NCBI GenBank assembly: GCA_026119855.1
Contig: JAOWBW010000190.1
Location: 1,018,662-1,082,661, forward strand
Direction of reading: 5' to 3'
Length of the DNA: 64,000 bases
From: Campanula takesimana
Lineage: Eukaryota > Streptophyta > Magnoliopsida > Asterales > Campanulaceae
Below, piece by piece: positions 20,866 to 33,327 of the stretch. The stretch's first letter is position 1; every line of letters starts with the position of its first letter. Both the position numbers and the translations under genes were made by a program. Under the pieces are notes generated by a model. That model was given only the letters and a program-made list of their open reading frames with translations, did not search any database and was not told the origin of the DNA.

Positions 20866-20888
20866 CTTATCTTGTTCTTCACTTAAAC

Positions 20889-21285
20889 GTGGTGTTCTAA
20901 AAATCGGCCTAGGTGGTGTAGTCGTGGAGTGGTGGGTCGTTGGTTGGTACGTGGCGGCGCCCTTTCTTTTCTTTGGAGAGAGGAGAGATGAGTGAAGAGA
21001 ATAGAAACTGAGAAAGAGAGGTTGTGAGTTTAGTTTTTAGGGTTAGGGTTCCTAACTTGAAAGTCTTAAATGGGCTGGGCCTCATTTTAATGTAGGTGGG
21101 AGTGTGAAAATTTAATTAGGATGAATAACGATTTGTGAATGGGCTTGCATAGTGTATCAACGTAATTTAGCTTTCATCTTTGAAATATTTTAAAATTTTA
21201 AAATACTCTTATTTATGATTTATTTTTTAATTAAAATAAATTTATTATTTTTGACAAAACATCAAAAATAAGTGGCATTAATTTT

Positions 21286-21346
<61 letters not shown>

Positions 21347-21463
21347 TATTAATAGATTTATGAAAAAAAATAAAAATGCGTTAAATTCTCGGGCCCGTCT
21401 AGGCCCCGATTATCCTCTAGGCGCTAGGCCCAGCTCCGCCGCCTAGCGATTTTTAGAACACTG
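20889..21463. mobile_element. hAT-like non-autonomous element (MITE)
   Basis: The left end GTGTTCTAAAAATCGGCC and the right end CGATTTTTAGAACACTG are inverted repeats. They are flanked by CTTAAAC on both sides (20882-20888 and 21464-21470; 8 bp with one mismatch), as expected for hAT target duplications. It has no transposase. A (TA)n microsatellite occupies about 21289-21341. Confidence 0.75.
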
Positions 21464-21639
21464 CTTAAACATCTTCGATTTAAACAAAAAAAAAAAATCT
21501 TATATATATATATATATTAAAGTTGGTGAGGAGGGTTATGGTGTTGACACGTGGACAAACTAAAGAGAAAGCTTGCATTTGGTGATGCCACATCAAACAT
21601 ACCCTCATAATTGTGTGACTTTTCAATTTCTTTTTCTTA

Positions 21640-22170
21640 GCTAATAATATTAGCTAATAATAATAGTTACTATATAGAGTAACTATTATAGTTAACTACT
21701 ATAGTAACTATTACTAATAATAGTAATAGTTACTATAATAGTTAACTATTATTATTAGTAATAGTAACTATTACTAATAATAGTAATAGTTACTATAATA
21801 GTTAACTAATAATAGTAATAGTTACTATAATAGTTAACTATTATTATTAGTAATAGTAACTATTACTAATAATAGTAATAATTACTATAATAGTTAACTA
21901 TAGTAATTACCTTATATAGTAAATAATATTACTAGCTAATACTATTAAGCAAATAATAGTTAACTATTATAGTTAATATTTATATTAACTATTATAGTTA
22001 ATTATTAAATAAACTAAAAATTACTATTAATAGTATTAGTTAGTCATACTATATATATTAATTATTATTTTTAATAGTTGTATTAGTTAATCATAATAGT
22101 TATTATATAAATTAACTATTATTAGTAGTATTAGTTAATCATTATACAATATATGTTAATGTTTACTATT
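21640..22170. repeat. AT-rich nested inverted-repeat tract
   Basis: About 0.5 kb written mostly with the words TAGTTAACTA, ATAGTAACTATTA and their complements. Long stretches read as their own reverse complement, so very long hairpins or cruciforms can form. There is no gene and no clear TSD. Confidence 0.7.
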
Positions 22171-22177
22171 AATAGTA

Positions 22178-22479
22178 CTCACTTCGTCCGAGAGTAAGAG
22201 TCCTACTTTCTATTTTGTATATCCAAGGGTAAGAGTCTCTTTAAAATATGACAAATGATGGGAAAAGAATGAATTGTGTTTTTGACGATTTTGTCTTTCT
22301 AATGCTTTTATAATTACAAAAAGACCAAAATTACTAACTTACATTTTGTGCACTTGCACTATGAATAGTGTTTTGGACATCTAGGCTCTCAATCCACTTG
22401 CAATGTTTACCCATTTTCTATTGTTTTTCTAATAAGTGTGCGTAAGTAAGGTATGACTCTAACTCTAGGACGAAGGGAG
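22178..22479. mobile_element. Stowaway-like MITE
   Basis: Termini CTCACTTCGTCCGAGAGTAA and, inverted, CTCCCTTCGTCCTAGAGTTA, flanked by TA dinucleotides, as in Tc1/mariner-derived Stowaway MITEs. Confidence 0.8.
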
Positions 22480-22677
22480 TATATTATTATTTTTCTAATA
22501 TGATTAGATGTACATTATAGACTTTTATATTTATTAATCATGATATGAATATATAATATAAAATCATTCATTGGACAATAGCTAATATTATTAAGTCAAT
22601 CATCCATAAAATCAAAAGTTAATTTATAACAATAATAAATCATCTTTATATTCAAATTTCAATTATCATAATAAATA

Positions 22678-22952
22678 CTCACTCGGTCCCAGAGTAAGAG
22701 TCATACTTTCTATTTTTGTACGGCCCAGATTAAGATTCTCATTCCTAAAATGACAAGGAATCTTTACTATTCATCCCATTCATTCACTCTCATACTTTAC
22801 TTTTATACTCACAACACCAATCAACTTACTATTCATTCCCACTCATTCTCTCTCTTACTTTACTTTTACACTCACAACACTTAAATTACTTCAATCATAT
22901 CTTAATCTCTGTGCATTTGAGAGGTAGGACTCTTACTCTAGGACGGAGGTAG
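22678..22952. mobile_element. Stowaway-like MITE
   Basis: Termini CTCACTCGGTCCCAGAGTAA and, inverted, CTACCTCCGTCCTAGAGTAA with TA on both sides; the same family as the copy at 22178. Confidence 0.8.
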
Positions 22953-23034
22953 TACAAATTATGTACAACAAACTAAATTTTGGTAACACGATTCTCTTAA
23001 ATTTTTAAGCAAACGTTTTAATTCTTATACAATA

Positions 23035-23289
23035 CTCCGTCTATCCCACTCGAATTAGGACAAAATTCCATTTTGAATGTCCCATTTGAATTAGGACAAC
23101 CAAAAAATGGAAGCATTTTACTTAATGGGACCCACATTCACACTCACAACAACTTTACACTCATTATTCTCTACTCCATTTTCTCTCCCCTACTTCACTT
23201 TTCATACTCACAATACCTACTCAACTAACACTTTTTCCTTAATCCCCGTGCTCAACCCAAAAATCCTAATTCGGATAGAACGGAGGGAG
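23035..23289. mobile_element. Stowaway-like MITE
   Basis: Termini CTCCGTCTATCCCACTCG and, inverted, CTCCCTCCGTTCTATCCG with TA flanks. It ends about 520 bp upstream of the ABCB start codon. Confidence 0.8.
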
Positions 23290-23624
23290 TATAATTTTAT
23301 TAGAAAAAATATTATGTTATTTTATTAAATAAAAACATAAAAAAAACAAAATAAAAAATTAGCAAATTAGTTTCCCGTGTTACCCACTAGTAAAATAGAA
23401 AAATCACAGCATAAGCTTGTATTGAATCCAACCTAAAAGAAATCCAATGAACCACACAAAGCGTCATTAATGACGACACTGAAAAAGTATAAAGTCAATC
23501 TGATGTTATTAACCCCACCATAGCTTTCTTTCTAAAGTCTAATTTACCTTAAAATAATACAACCTCACACATGCTATCAAACCTTAATTTAATTCTTGAC
23601 GCAAAATATTTCCCACTCTTCCAC

Positions 23625-23632
23625 TATAAATA
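23625..23632 (+). promoter_or_regulatory. TATA box of the intact ABCB gene
   Basis: TATAAATA lies 177 bp upstream of the ATG at 23809, followed by a plausible CA-rich leader. No other TATA-like box is closer, so this is the best core-promoter candidate. Confidence 0.6.
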
Positions 23633-23808
23633 CACACACATTCATGAACATTAACTTGATCCCACAAGTCACCGCCCAACAACGTTACACTTAGACATTA
23701 AACATTTTATTCCAAAACCTTAAATCCCAAAAAAAATTAGTAGAAGATAGGGTTTTGATCCTCAAAGAATAAGGTCCTCTTAGAACAGAGAGGAGGTAAG
23801 GTAATATC

Positions 23809-26800
23809 ATGGGTAGTGATGACCAGAAGAGGAAGGAGACCCTAAAAAAGAAAGGGAATGGGTCGGTTTTATCCATTTTCATGCACGCTGACAGTTTTGA
23901 TTTGATATTGATGACTCTCGGCTTTCTCGGCGCCGTCGGTGACGGCGTTTCCATGCCGGTGATGCTAATTGTTACCAGTAAACTTATGAACAATATCGGT
24001 TCTTCCGGGTCTATATCCATGACTAACTTCACTAATGGTATTAACAAGGTATGTTTCTAAATTCTACTACATCTGTCTCTAAATGACTGTCCAAATGTCA
24101 TTATTTTAAGATACATAACTTTTTGTACAATTTGGTGGCAAAATTCATATATAATCTTGTAATCCTCTTTACAAACATTTAGTTTTTGCGACCGATGAAA
24201 AAAATTTCGAAAAAAAAACACTTAGGGACAAAGTTATGATCAAAATGGACACTCATTTTGGAACAAAAGTTTTCTGAAAATGACCCTCGTTTAGGGACAG
24301 AGGGAGTAATTAATTGTGTGCGTTATTTTCATATTTGTTGATTTCAAATTTTAATTGGAAAGAAATTTTTATTTTAATTTTGTTACAGAATGCAGTTGTA
24401 ATGTGTTACTTGGCTTGTGGGATATGGGTAGCTTGCTTCCTTGGTGGGTTTCATTTTCCAATTTCTTTTTATATTCCCTCTTTTTGCTGTTATTATTTGT
24501 ATTTTTTGATGTATATATATATATATTTTGGTATTATATGAATTTGGGGGTGGTGCAGAGGGGTATTGTTGGGCAAGAACAGCAGAGAGACAAGCATCAA
24601 GATCAAGGGCAAGATATTTGAAAGCAATATTAAGGCAAGAAGTTGGCTACTTTGATTTGCATGTGACCAGCACGGCCGAAGTCATCACCAGTGTTTCTAA
24701 CGATAGTATTGTAATTCAAGAAGTCATCAGCGAAAAGGTTTGTTAGTACTAGTACTATTTTCGCAAATGAAAATTTACAAACATATATTTCATTAAAATG
24801 GATTTTCATTTTGTTTCTGTGACCGTGTTATACAAATTTTTGATGTGAATATTTATTTAAAACACGTAGGTACCGACATTTTTGATGAATATGGCAACAT
24901 TTATAGGGGCATATGTAGTAGCATTTGCTATGCTATGGAGACTAGCAATAGTCGGGTTTCCATTCGTGGTGTTATTACTAATCCCGGGTTTAATGTACGG
25001 GCGAGCTCTAATGAGTATTGCGAGAAAGATTAGAGATGAGTACAATAAGGCCAATACAATAGCAGAACAAGCAATATCTGCAGTTAGAACAGTTTATTCC
25101 TTTGTTGGAGAGCAGAAAACAGTGACAGAATACTCTGCAGCTCTTCAAGGAACGGTTAAATTGGGATTAAAGCAAGGATTGTCAAAAGGCTTGGCCATTG
25201 GTAGCAATGGAATTGTTTTCGCGATATGGGCGTTTATGTCATTTTACGGTAGCAGATTGGTTATGTATCATGGAGCTGAGGGAGGCACTGTGTTTGCAGT
25301 TGGTGCTGCCATCGCCATCGGTGGTCTGTAAGTTTCTCTCCTAATATTTTTCATAATTTTTATTGTTTTAACGCTAAATTGCACATGGGGAGGGTCCAAA
25401 AATCTAATTTCACAGGGGAGAATGATTGATTTTTCCATGATAAAGACAAACGGTGGGGATTGGGGAATAGGAAAAGCATACAAACACAGTGATAAAGAAA
25501 AGTGGGATAAGCAGAAATTGCTCTGGATTTTCTGTTTGGATACGGCGTAAAAAAGTTGACTTTGTTCTTGCTCATGGGATCATTCCCTTATCTACGGACT
25601 ACTTTCTCCATTGAATTATTCTTGTTTTGATCATTAAACATTTACGGACTACTTTCTCGTTTGGATTATTCTGTTTATGATCATGACGTTACAATTTGCA
25701 CGTACTAGTCTTGTGATGCCAATTTGATACCATTTTGCTGTAAGCCAACTCATTAAAAGTTTTGATAACATTTGTCAAGATTATGGGTAATGTGTGACCA
25801 ATAATTGTAGAAGAACGAAAAAATTAAAAGAACTATTACAGCGTAAGTGTAAGACTTAAAATAGTGTTACATTTCTTGGTTCAAAACTAAAATAAAGAAA
25901 AGTTACATTTCTCTGTAAAAAAAAAAAAAAAAAAGTGTTACATTTATGGAACCTAGTAACTCTGTGCATGCTTTTTGTTTATTCTTGCCCTTAACAAAAT
26001 TTTATGTTTGTATATTGACCAGATCATTGGGTTCTGGATTATCCAACGTGAAGTACGTATCAGAAGCAATGGCAGCCAGCGAGCGCATACTGGAAATAAT
26101 AAACCGTGTCCCCAAAATCGATTCCGACGACACGGAGGGTCAGATTCTCCCCAACATTTCAGGTGAAGTTCAATTCAAACACGTAGAATTCGCCTACCCA
26201 TCACGCCCCGAGAGCACGATATTCAAGGACTTCAACTTACAAGTCCCGGCTGGGATGACTGTTGCATTGGTAGGTGGGAGTGGGTCCGGGAAATCAACGG
26301 TGATCGCATTGTTGCAGAGGTTTTATGATCCGGTGGGGGGTGAAATTTTGGTTGATGGGGTGGGAATAGATAAGCTTCAGATCAAGTGGCTGAGGTCCCA
26401 GATGGGGTTAGTGAGTCAAGAACCGGCTTTATTTGCGACCTCAATTAAAGAGAACATACTTTTCGGCAAAGAAGATGCTGTTATGGACCAAGTTATTGCT
26501 GCTTCTAAAGCTGCTAATGCTCATAACTTCATTTGTCAGTTGCCTCAGGGCTATGACACTCAGGTTTGTTCTGCTGCTTCTTTCTTTCGTGTTTGTGTCT
26601 TTTTTTTTTTTGACAGCAACTAATTTAATTCCAATTGTTTTACCCTTCTTATGCTCAAGTATTTAAGGATAAGAACGAAAAATAGAAATAAAATGTGTAT
26701 AGTCAAAGTCTAAACACATTAAATTAATCAAAGTGAATCTGTTAAGTGACGACACTTCTATTATAATTTTTCCTGCTAATGCTACCTGCTCCAGAAAACG

Positions 26801-29800
26801 CCTTGTTTGTCAGTTAAGGTAAAAACAACTCAGAAATATATGATGAATAATACTAGGGGCACAAAAAGTCACAAAATCTTGCTCACAAAATCCTAGGTGT
26901 AATGATTTAATTGGTGTTTTTAATTAGAGTGTGGCGGGTCCATTATCGATGCAACCAATAAAATATCGCCACCTCATGTTGTGAGCAAGATTTTGTGCGC
27001 TTATTTTGTGCCCCCAGCATTGCTCATGTATGATTTGGCATATCCACCAAATAGGACATATCTGGAATCTTTCTGAGTAAAATAATACTTCGAGTGTTTT
27101 AGTTAACTTGTCAACCTGTTTACATAGAGCATGTTTTACTTGTTTATACCATAACAAAATTGCACCAACACTATTTCTTTATTAAGAAACACGATACTTG
27201 TTTGGGACGGACATAAATGGGAGGTGACAACTATTATGACGTCTTATAATAAGTGTCGCATTTGACTTGTCAAACATTTTAACAAATATGTTTACTTGTT
27301 GGACTTCGCTTGTACCATGATTAAATTACTTAAAAAAAAAAACTATTTTCTTATATAGAAAACGGACTCAAATTTTGAAACGAACCAAAAAAAATTTGTT
27401 GGACATCGCTTGTACCATGATTAAATTACTTAAAAAAAAAAAAAAAAAAAAACTATTTTCTTATATAGAAAACGGGCTCAAATTTTGAAACGAACCAAAA
27501 AAAAAGTGCGATGCTTATTGACACAATGACACTTACTTTTTATTTTCATAACTACAGGTGGGTGAGAGGGGTGTTCAAATGTCAGGGGGACAAAAACAAA
27601 GAATAGCAATTGCTCGTGCAATAATCAAGTCCCCTCGAATCCTCTTACTTGATGAAGCAACAAGTGCCCTTGACTCAGAGTCTGAACGAGTGGTGCAGGA
27701 TGCACTCGACCAGGCTTCCGTGGGCCGCACCACCATCATCATCGCTCACCGCCTCTCCACTATCCGTAACGCTGACCTCATCGCAGTCGTCCAAGACGGC
27801 CAGGTCATGGAAACCGGCTCACACGATGACCTCATTCAAGACGAAAATGGACATTACACGTCTCTGGTCCGTCTCCAACAAACCGAGAAAAACGGGGACC
27901 CGTTCACTCTTCCTAGCTCTTCTTCCTCAATCGGAAATCAAGCGGATATCCATAGTACAAGCAGCCGGAGATTATCGATCGTGAGTCGTACGAGTTCGGC
28001 TAACTCGATAAACGGTGGAGGAGGGGAGAACTCGACACTCCCTCCACACGATGAGGTTCTTCCAATTCCGTCTTTTAAGAGATTGTTGGCTATGAATCTC
28101 CCGGAATGGAAACAAGCTGTATTAGGGAGCTTAAGTGCATTTCTATTTGGTGCGGTTCAGCCGTTGTATGCTTTTGCAATGGGGTCCATGATATCCGTCT
28201 ATTTCTTGCCCGATCATGATGAGATCAAGTCCAAGACGAGAATTTATGCGTTGTGCTTTGTAGGCTTGGCCGTCTTCTCCCTAATCATTAATGTACTTCA
28301 GCATTATAATTTTGCTGCCATGGGAGAGTATTTGACTAAGAGAATTCGGGAGCGAATGTTGTCCAAGATTCTGACCTTTGAGATTGGTTGGTTTGACCAG
28401 GATGAAAATTCTAGCGGGGCTATTTGCTCCAGGCTCGCCAAAGACGCCAATGTGGTACGTTTTCCAAACCAACACCAATATGGGGATCTGGGATGGTGTA
28501 GTCGGACTGCTTGACAGTTCGACATGTGTAGTAACATGATGAGTTATATTTTATGGTAACATGAGCTACATTTTTTGAAAAGATTACTTTACAGTCTGAC
28601 TGCACAAGCCCCTGATCCTGTGCGGGCAGTTTTGTTCTTTTATATAGCTGAAATGACACTTTCAAGTAGATAAACCTATACTGCAATTCTAATTCATGAT
28701 GTTTAATTTACAGGTAAGATCATTGGTGGGCGATCGAATGGCGTTGCTTGTACAGACATTTTCAGCGGTTACGATTGCTTGTACGATGGGCCTGGTGATT
28801 GCGTGGAGACTTGCCTTAGTGATGATAGCAGTACAGCCCATTATCATCGTATGCTTCTACTGCAAGCGAGTGTTGCTGAAGAACATGTCACAAAAGGCAA
28901 TGAAGGCCCAAGATGAAAGCAGCAAGCTTGCTGCTGAAGCTGTTTCAAATCTCCGTACCGTCACTGCCTTCTCCTCCCAAGCTAGGATCCTGAAATTGCT
29001 CGAGAAAGCACAGGAAAACCCGATGAAGGAAAGTATCCGACAATCCTGGTTTGCTGGTATTGGACTTGGTACTTCACAAAGCCTTATGGCTCTCACTTGG
29101 GCTTTAGACTTTTGGTATGGCGGGAAACTCATTTCTCAAGGGTATATTGGGTCAAAGGCTCTTTTTGAAACCTTCATGATATTGGTAAGCACCGGGCGGG
29201 TTATTGCTGATGCTGGGACTATGACTAATGACCTTGCTAAAGGTTCGGATGCAGTTGCTTCTGTTTTTGCTGTGTTGGATCGATGTACCCGAATCGAGCC
29301 TGAAGACCCGGAGGGAAATAATGCTGACAAGATAATCGGGAACGTTGAGTTACGTGATGTTGACTTTTCTTACCCTGCTAGGCCTGATGTTGTTATCTTT
29401 AAAGGATTTTCGATCAAGATCGAAGCTGGGAAGTCAACAGCTTTGGTAGGACAGAGCGGGTCTGGAAAGTCAACCATAATCGGTTTGATCGAGAGATTCT
29501 ACGATCCGATGAGAGGAGTTGTGAAAATCGACGGTAGAGATATAAAATCCTACCACCTGAGGTTGTTGAGAAAACGCATTGCACTTGTTAGCCAAGAGCC
29601 GACATTATTCGCAGGCACAATCCGTGAAAACATAATATACGGGGCTTCTGATGACACTGACGAAACGGAGATCATAGAAGCAGCAAAGGCAGCCAACGCG
29701 CACGATTTCATCGCAGGGCTCAAGGACGGCTACGACACATGGTGTGGAGACAGAGGATTACAGCTCTCGGGAGGACAGAAGCAACGTATAGCAATAGCCC

Positions 29801-30099
29801 GAGCTATACTGAAGGATCCGGCAATCTTGTTGCTGGATGAAGCCACGAGCGCACTCGACAGTCAATCGGAGAAAGTGGTGCAAGATGCGCTCGAGAGGGT
29901 GATGATCGGACGGACGAGCGTGGTTGTTGCACACAGGCTGAGTACTATACAGAATTGTGACATGATTGCGGTGTTGGAGAAGGGGAAGGTGGTGGAAAAA
30001 GGGAGCCACTCTTCTTTGATAGGTAGAGGGCCAAAGGGGGCTTACTATTCACTTGTTAGTCTTCAAAGAACCCCAAACTCTAATAGAACAATCAACTAG
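23809..30099 (+). CDS. ABC transporter B family (MDR/P-glycoprotein-like), ABCB15 type, 7 exons
   Basis: Exons: 23809-24048, 24389-24443, 24559-24737, 24870-25327, 26023-26563, 27558-28454 and 28714-30099, all with GT/AG introns and matching phases. They sum to 3756 nt, i.e. 1251 aa, the usual full-transporter length. Order is TMD1-NBD1-TMD2-NBD2. NBD1 has Walker A GGSGSGKST (about residue 395), signature MSGGQ (about 499) and Walker B ILLLDEATSALD (about 521). NBD2 has GQSGSGKST (about 1036), LSGGQ (about 1142) and ILLLDEATSALD (about 1161). Family members pump small organic molecules, some of them auxin-related or secondary metabolites, across the plasma membrane using ATP; the substrate here cannot be read. 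The N-terminus (SIFMHADSFDLILMTLGFLG) is typical of the ABCB15-22 group. Introns hold MITEs absent from the inverted paralogue at 41633-36043. Confidence 0.92.
24067..24306. mobile_element. Stowaway-like MITE in ABCB intron 1
   Basis: Starts CTACATCTGTCTCTAAATGA and ends TTTAGGGACAGAGGGAG, flanked by TA. The matching intron of the paralogue is only about 104 bp and lacks it. Confidence 0.75.
26845..27025. mobile_element. Mutator-like MITE in ABCB intron 5
   Basis: Inverted ends GAATAATACTAGGGGCACAA and, from the other side, GAGCAATGCTGGGGGCACAA, continuing into a shared ACAAAATCTTGCTCACAA stretch. Flanking 9-mers ATATATGAT and ATGTATGAT match at 8 of 9 positions, the TSD size of Mutator-like elements. 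The paralogue shows the uninterrupted site near 38630. Confidence 0.75.
27297..27503. repeat. 100-bp tandem duplication in ABCB intron 5
   Basis: Two copies begin at about 27297 and 27396, 100 bp apart, differing mainly in poly-A length. The paralogue (around 38280-38360 on the other strand) has one copy. Confidence 0.75.
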
Positions 30100-30522
30100 G
30101 ATGGTCTTCAGGTTATTAGGTTTGTGATTTTGAATGAGGTCTCAATAGCTTTGCTTTTTCCATGTGTAAATGGAATGCAGGGAAATATTATCTTTTATAT
30201 CTTCAATATATTTTCTTTATCATCTCCCGTTTTTCTTTTGACAAAATAAGTCTTATATTTTATCTTACTATAAATAAGAATATAACATTAGTGTCATTTC
30301 AACATAACACTGGGGTATGACTTGGTTGTAACGGAGAAATTATGTATTCATATTCTGAAAGTAGCGGGTGTATTGAATTCTTGTGATTTTCAGTTTTTCA
30401 ATTCAGCATTGTCTGAGAAGCCCGGTTGCCAGTTTATAATTTAACCAAAGGCCTTAGATTGTCGTGTTCTTTACAATAAAGATTTCTTGATTGAAGATTT
30501 TGTGAATGTTAATATATGACAG
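30100..30522. other. 3' flank of the ABCB gene
   Basis: Presumed 3' untranslated region and downstream AT-rich sequence; an AATAAA-like signal (ACAATAAAG) occurs near 30472. No gene is seen. Confidence 0.4.
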
Positions 30523-32721
30523 TAGGGGTGGCAATATTTTACCCAATCCAATAGCCCATTTATTAGCCCATTAAAAAATGATTTATTGGGTTATCCATTT
30601 AATACCCAATAAAATTAATGGGTCAAATAGATAAAGACCCATTATAACCAATAATTATTTGGACCTGCTGGATATTTACCTGGGTACCCAATGGGTTTAC
30701 CCATAATCTCTAATACGCGAACTCAATTTCATCGACGACAGAAGACGAAAACAAAAAAAAACCCTAGCTCGTTCTAATGTGCGGTCGACGGCAGAAGACG
30801 AAGATGGAGGAGGAGCAGCGACTCCTCTAATTTTGAGATTGACCTGCGCAATTCTGCTGCTGTCGAACATTTCGAGCCGAATTTAACAATTCTGCTGCCG
30901 TTCTCCCTCACCGACGATAGGTTTGTCAAATGGTTGCTGCTTCAACTTTTAAAATTTCACCCTAATTGTTTTGTTTACTGATTTTTACTGGGTTTTTGTT
31001 CTATTTTCATTTGAGAAGCAGCATTTCTAGCAATTTGGTGTATTTACTCAATTTGGGGTTTTTTTTTCTTGGGTACTTTGTTCTATTCGTGGGATTGCAT
31101 GATTTTTCTTGAATAACATTTTTTCTAAGTAAATGTTGATGATTTTGTACTGGGTTTTTGCTTTTTCACCCATTTTTTTCCAGAAATTAACTTTCAAGAA
31201 AATGGAAAGTGGTCTGAGGGATGACGCTTTGTCTATTGAGGATGTTTCTTTGTCGGAGGAAACTCATGATAGTGTATATGCCGAGGATAATGACATAGAG
31301 GATGAGAATTTAACTATTCAGTCAAATCAACCTTGTTCCCAGAACACTCAAAAGAAGAAGAGGAAAAAAAGATCAACCGTGTGGAAATTTATGAAAGAAC
31401 TTTCTAAGCGTGAAGATGGCACATCGATAATGAAATGCAAACTTTGCAAGGAAACATATGAGCATGATTTAAGGCAGGGTACCTCGAATATGCGGCGTCA
31501 TTTAAGATTTAATTGTGTTCAGCGTCACGAAGCTTTAAAGATTTTAACTCCAGTAGCTGGTAGGGATACGAGGAGAAGATTGCCACTAAATGAAGTTGCA
31601 TTTCGTGAGTGTTTAGCACAGTCAGTTGTTATGCACGAGTATCCCTTTCAATATGTCGAGCATAAAGGAACTAATCGCTATTCTCTCTTCTTAATGCTGA
31701 TGTGAAGTTCATTTCTCGTAATACCATAAAATCTGATATCATGAAGATGTACTACAAAGAAAAGAAGATTGTTGAAAGCTTGATTCGAGCAACACCCGGG
31801 AGGATTTGTTTGACATCCGATATGTGGAGCTCCCCTACGACTGATGGGTTTATGGACATTACAGCCCATTTTATTGACGAGGAATGGAAATTGCATAAGA
31901 AGATACTCAATTTCATGTATATGCCCGCCCGACATTCGGGCGAGGTAATTTTAGCTAAATTCTCCGAGTTGATGATAGGTTGGGGTATCGAAGACAAGTT
32001 ATTCTCAATTTTACCTTGGATAATGCCTCAGCGAATACCACATTTTCTAATTCTTATGAGACTCGTCTGAATCTAAAGAATGCACTTTTACTTGGGGGAC
32101 GCTTCTTTAGGGTCCACTGTTGTGCTCATATATTGAATTTGATTGTGCAAGATGGCCTAAAAAAAGTTGATGAATCTCTTTTTAAGATTCGGGAGACGGT
32201 AAAATATCTTAAAAATTCCCAAGCACGTAAAGAAAAGTTTTTCCAGTGCTTGAACAATTTGGAGTTCCAAGGCCCTAAACGGTTACGACAAGATGTGTCA
32301 GTGAGGTGGAACTCTACTTATTTGATGATTGAGAGGGCATTGTTGTTTCGTCCAGCATTTCCTGAGTTTGAATTGTGTGATGTTCAATATAAGATGTGTC
32401 CATCCGAAGAAGAATGGTTGAGGCTTGAAAAAAAATCAAAATTCTTGAAGCTCTTTTACGATCTTACGAATCTCTTTTCTGGAACCACTTACCCGACTTC
32501 AAATCTTTATTTTCAAAGTGTATGGAGGATTCAATTACATTTGAATGAGGCATTGGAGAGTAATTATGGTTATCTAAGGAGTATGGCTATTAGAATGAAA
32601 GGAAAATTTGATAAGTATTGGTCGGATTTCAGTGATATATTATCAATAGCCATGGTATTGGATCCTAGATACAAAATGAGAATGATTGAGTATAGACACT
32701 GTCATAATGACAGTGTCTATA
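30523..32721 (+). pseudogene. hAT superfamily transposase gene (zinc-finger BED), broken and truncated
   Basis: The element appears to start with the plant hAT terminus TAGGGGTGGCAA at 30523-30534. Coding begins at ATG 31202 with an acidic N-terminus, a basic KKKRKKR run and a BED-type zinc finger (KCKLCKETYEHD, TSNMRRHLRFNC). The next segments are in other frames: one-base frameshifts occur near 31677 and near 32013. The middle of the transposase is clear (LTSDMWSSPTTDGFMDITAH, LDNASANTTF, RVHCCAHILNLIVQDGL, DVSVRWNSTYLMIERAL, VLDPRYKMRM). Homology stops at a 31-bp palindrome (32691-32721) and the C-terminal hAT dimerisation domain is missing; no right terminus was found. It cannot make a transposase. 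Confidence 0.85.
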
Positions 32722-33071
32722 CCGAGAGAAAACTATGTGCATCCAAGACATTGTTGGCCGTGGTACGAAATGGAAGATTGTTAATTATCATAAATTTCCA
32801 TGGCTTCATAAATGTCATTATAGTAAAACTTATCTAATTCTTAGGTTGAGGCTGTTATTTGTGCGTAGTTTACTCATATTGTCGTGCTTTTGGGGTAAAT
32901 ATAATACTTGTTTGATTTTTTTTTTTTAAAACACAACCTTCATTTTTAAGTAAATGTCCAAAATTTAACTTGAACGGTTGTTGTAACATGTTCAAGTTAA
33001 GTATATTTAGTAACACAAGTAAATACAATACAAACTCTCAATGAACTCATTATATTGCATCGCAAATATAA
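32722..33071. other. Sequence after the hAT truncation
   Basis: No gene. Poly-T and AT-rich sequence, containing an inverted pair AACTTGAACGGTTG / CATGTTCAAGTTAAG around 32966-33001. Confidence 0.35.
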
Positions 33072-33287
33072 GACCATCTACAATAGATTCAACACCAATT
33101 TCCATTCAACACCCACTTTATCGCTCTACATCATCTTCTCTCTCTTCCAACTCATCTATTCAACACTCATTCAACTTTACACCCTACAATGGTTTGTTTA
33201 ATCCTCCATTCAACACCCTTCCCACTCATAATCCTATACCCCACCACTTAAATTTTATTTTCTATTCTTTATTTTTATGATTAGAAA

Positions 33288-33327
<40 letters not shown>

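Noticed and set aside
21289..21341. (TA)n tract as an origin or promoter
   Set aside because: A plain microsatellite inside an hAT-like MITE.
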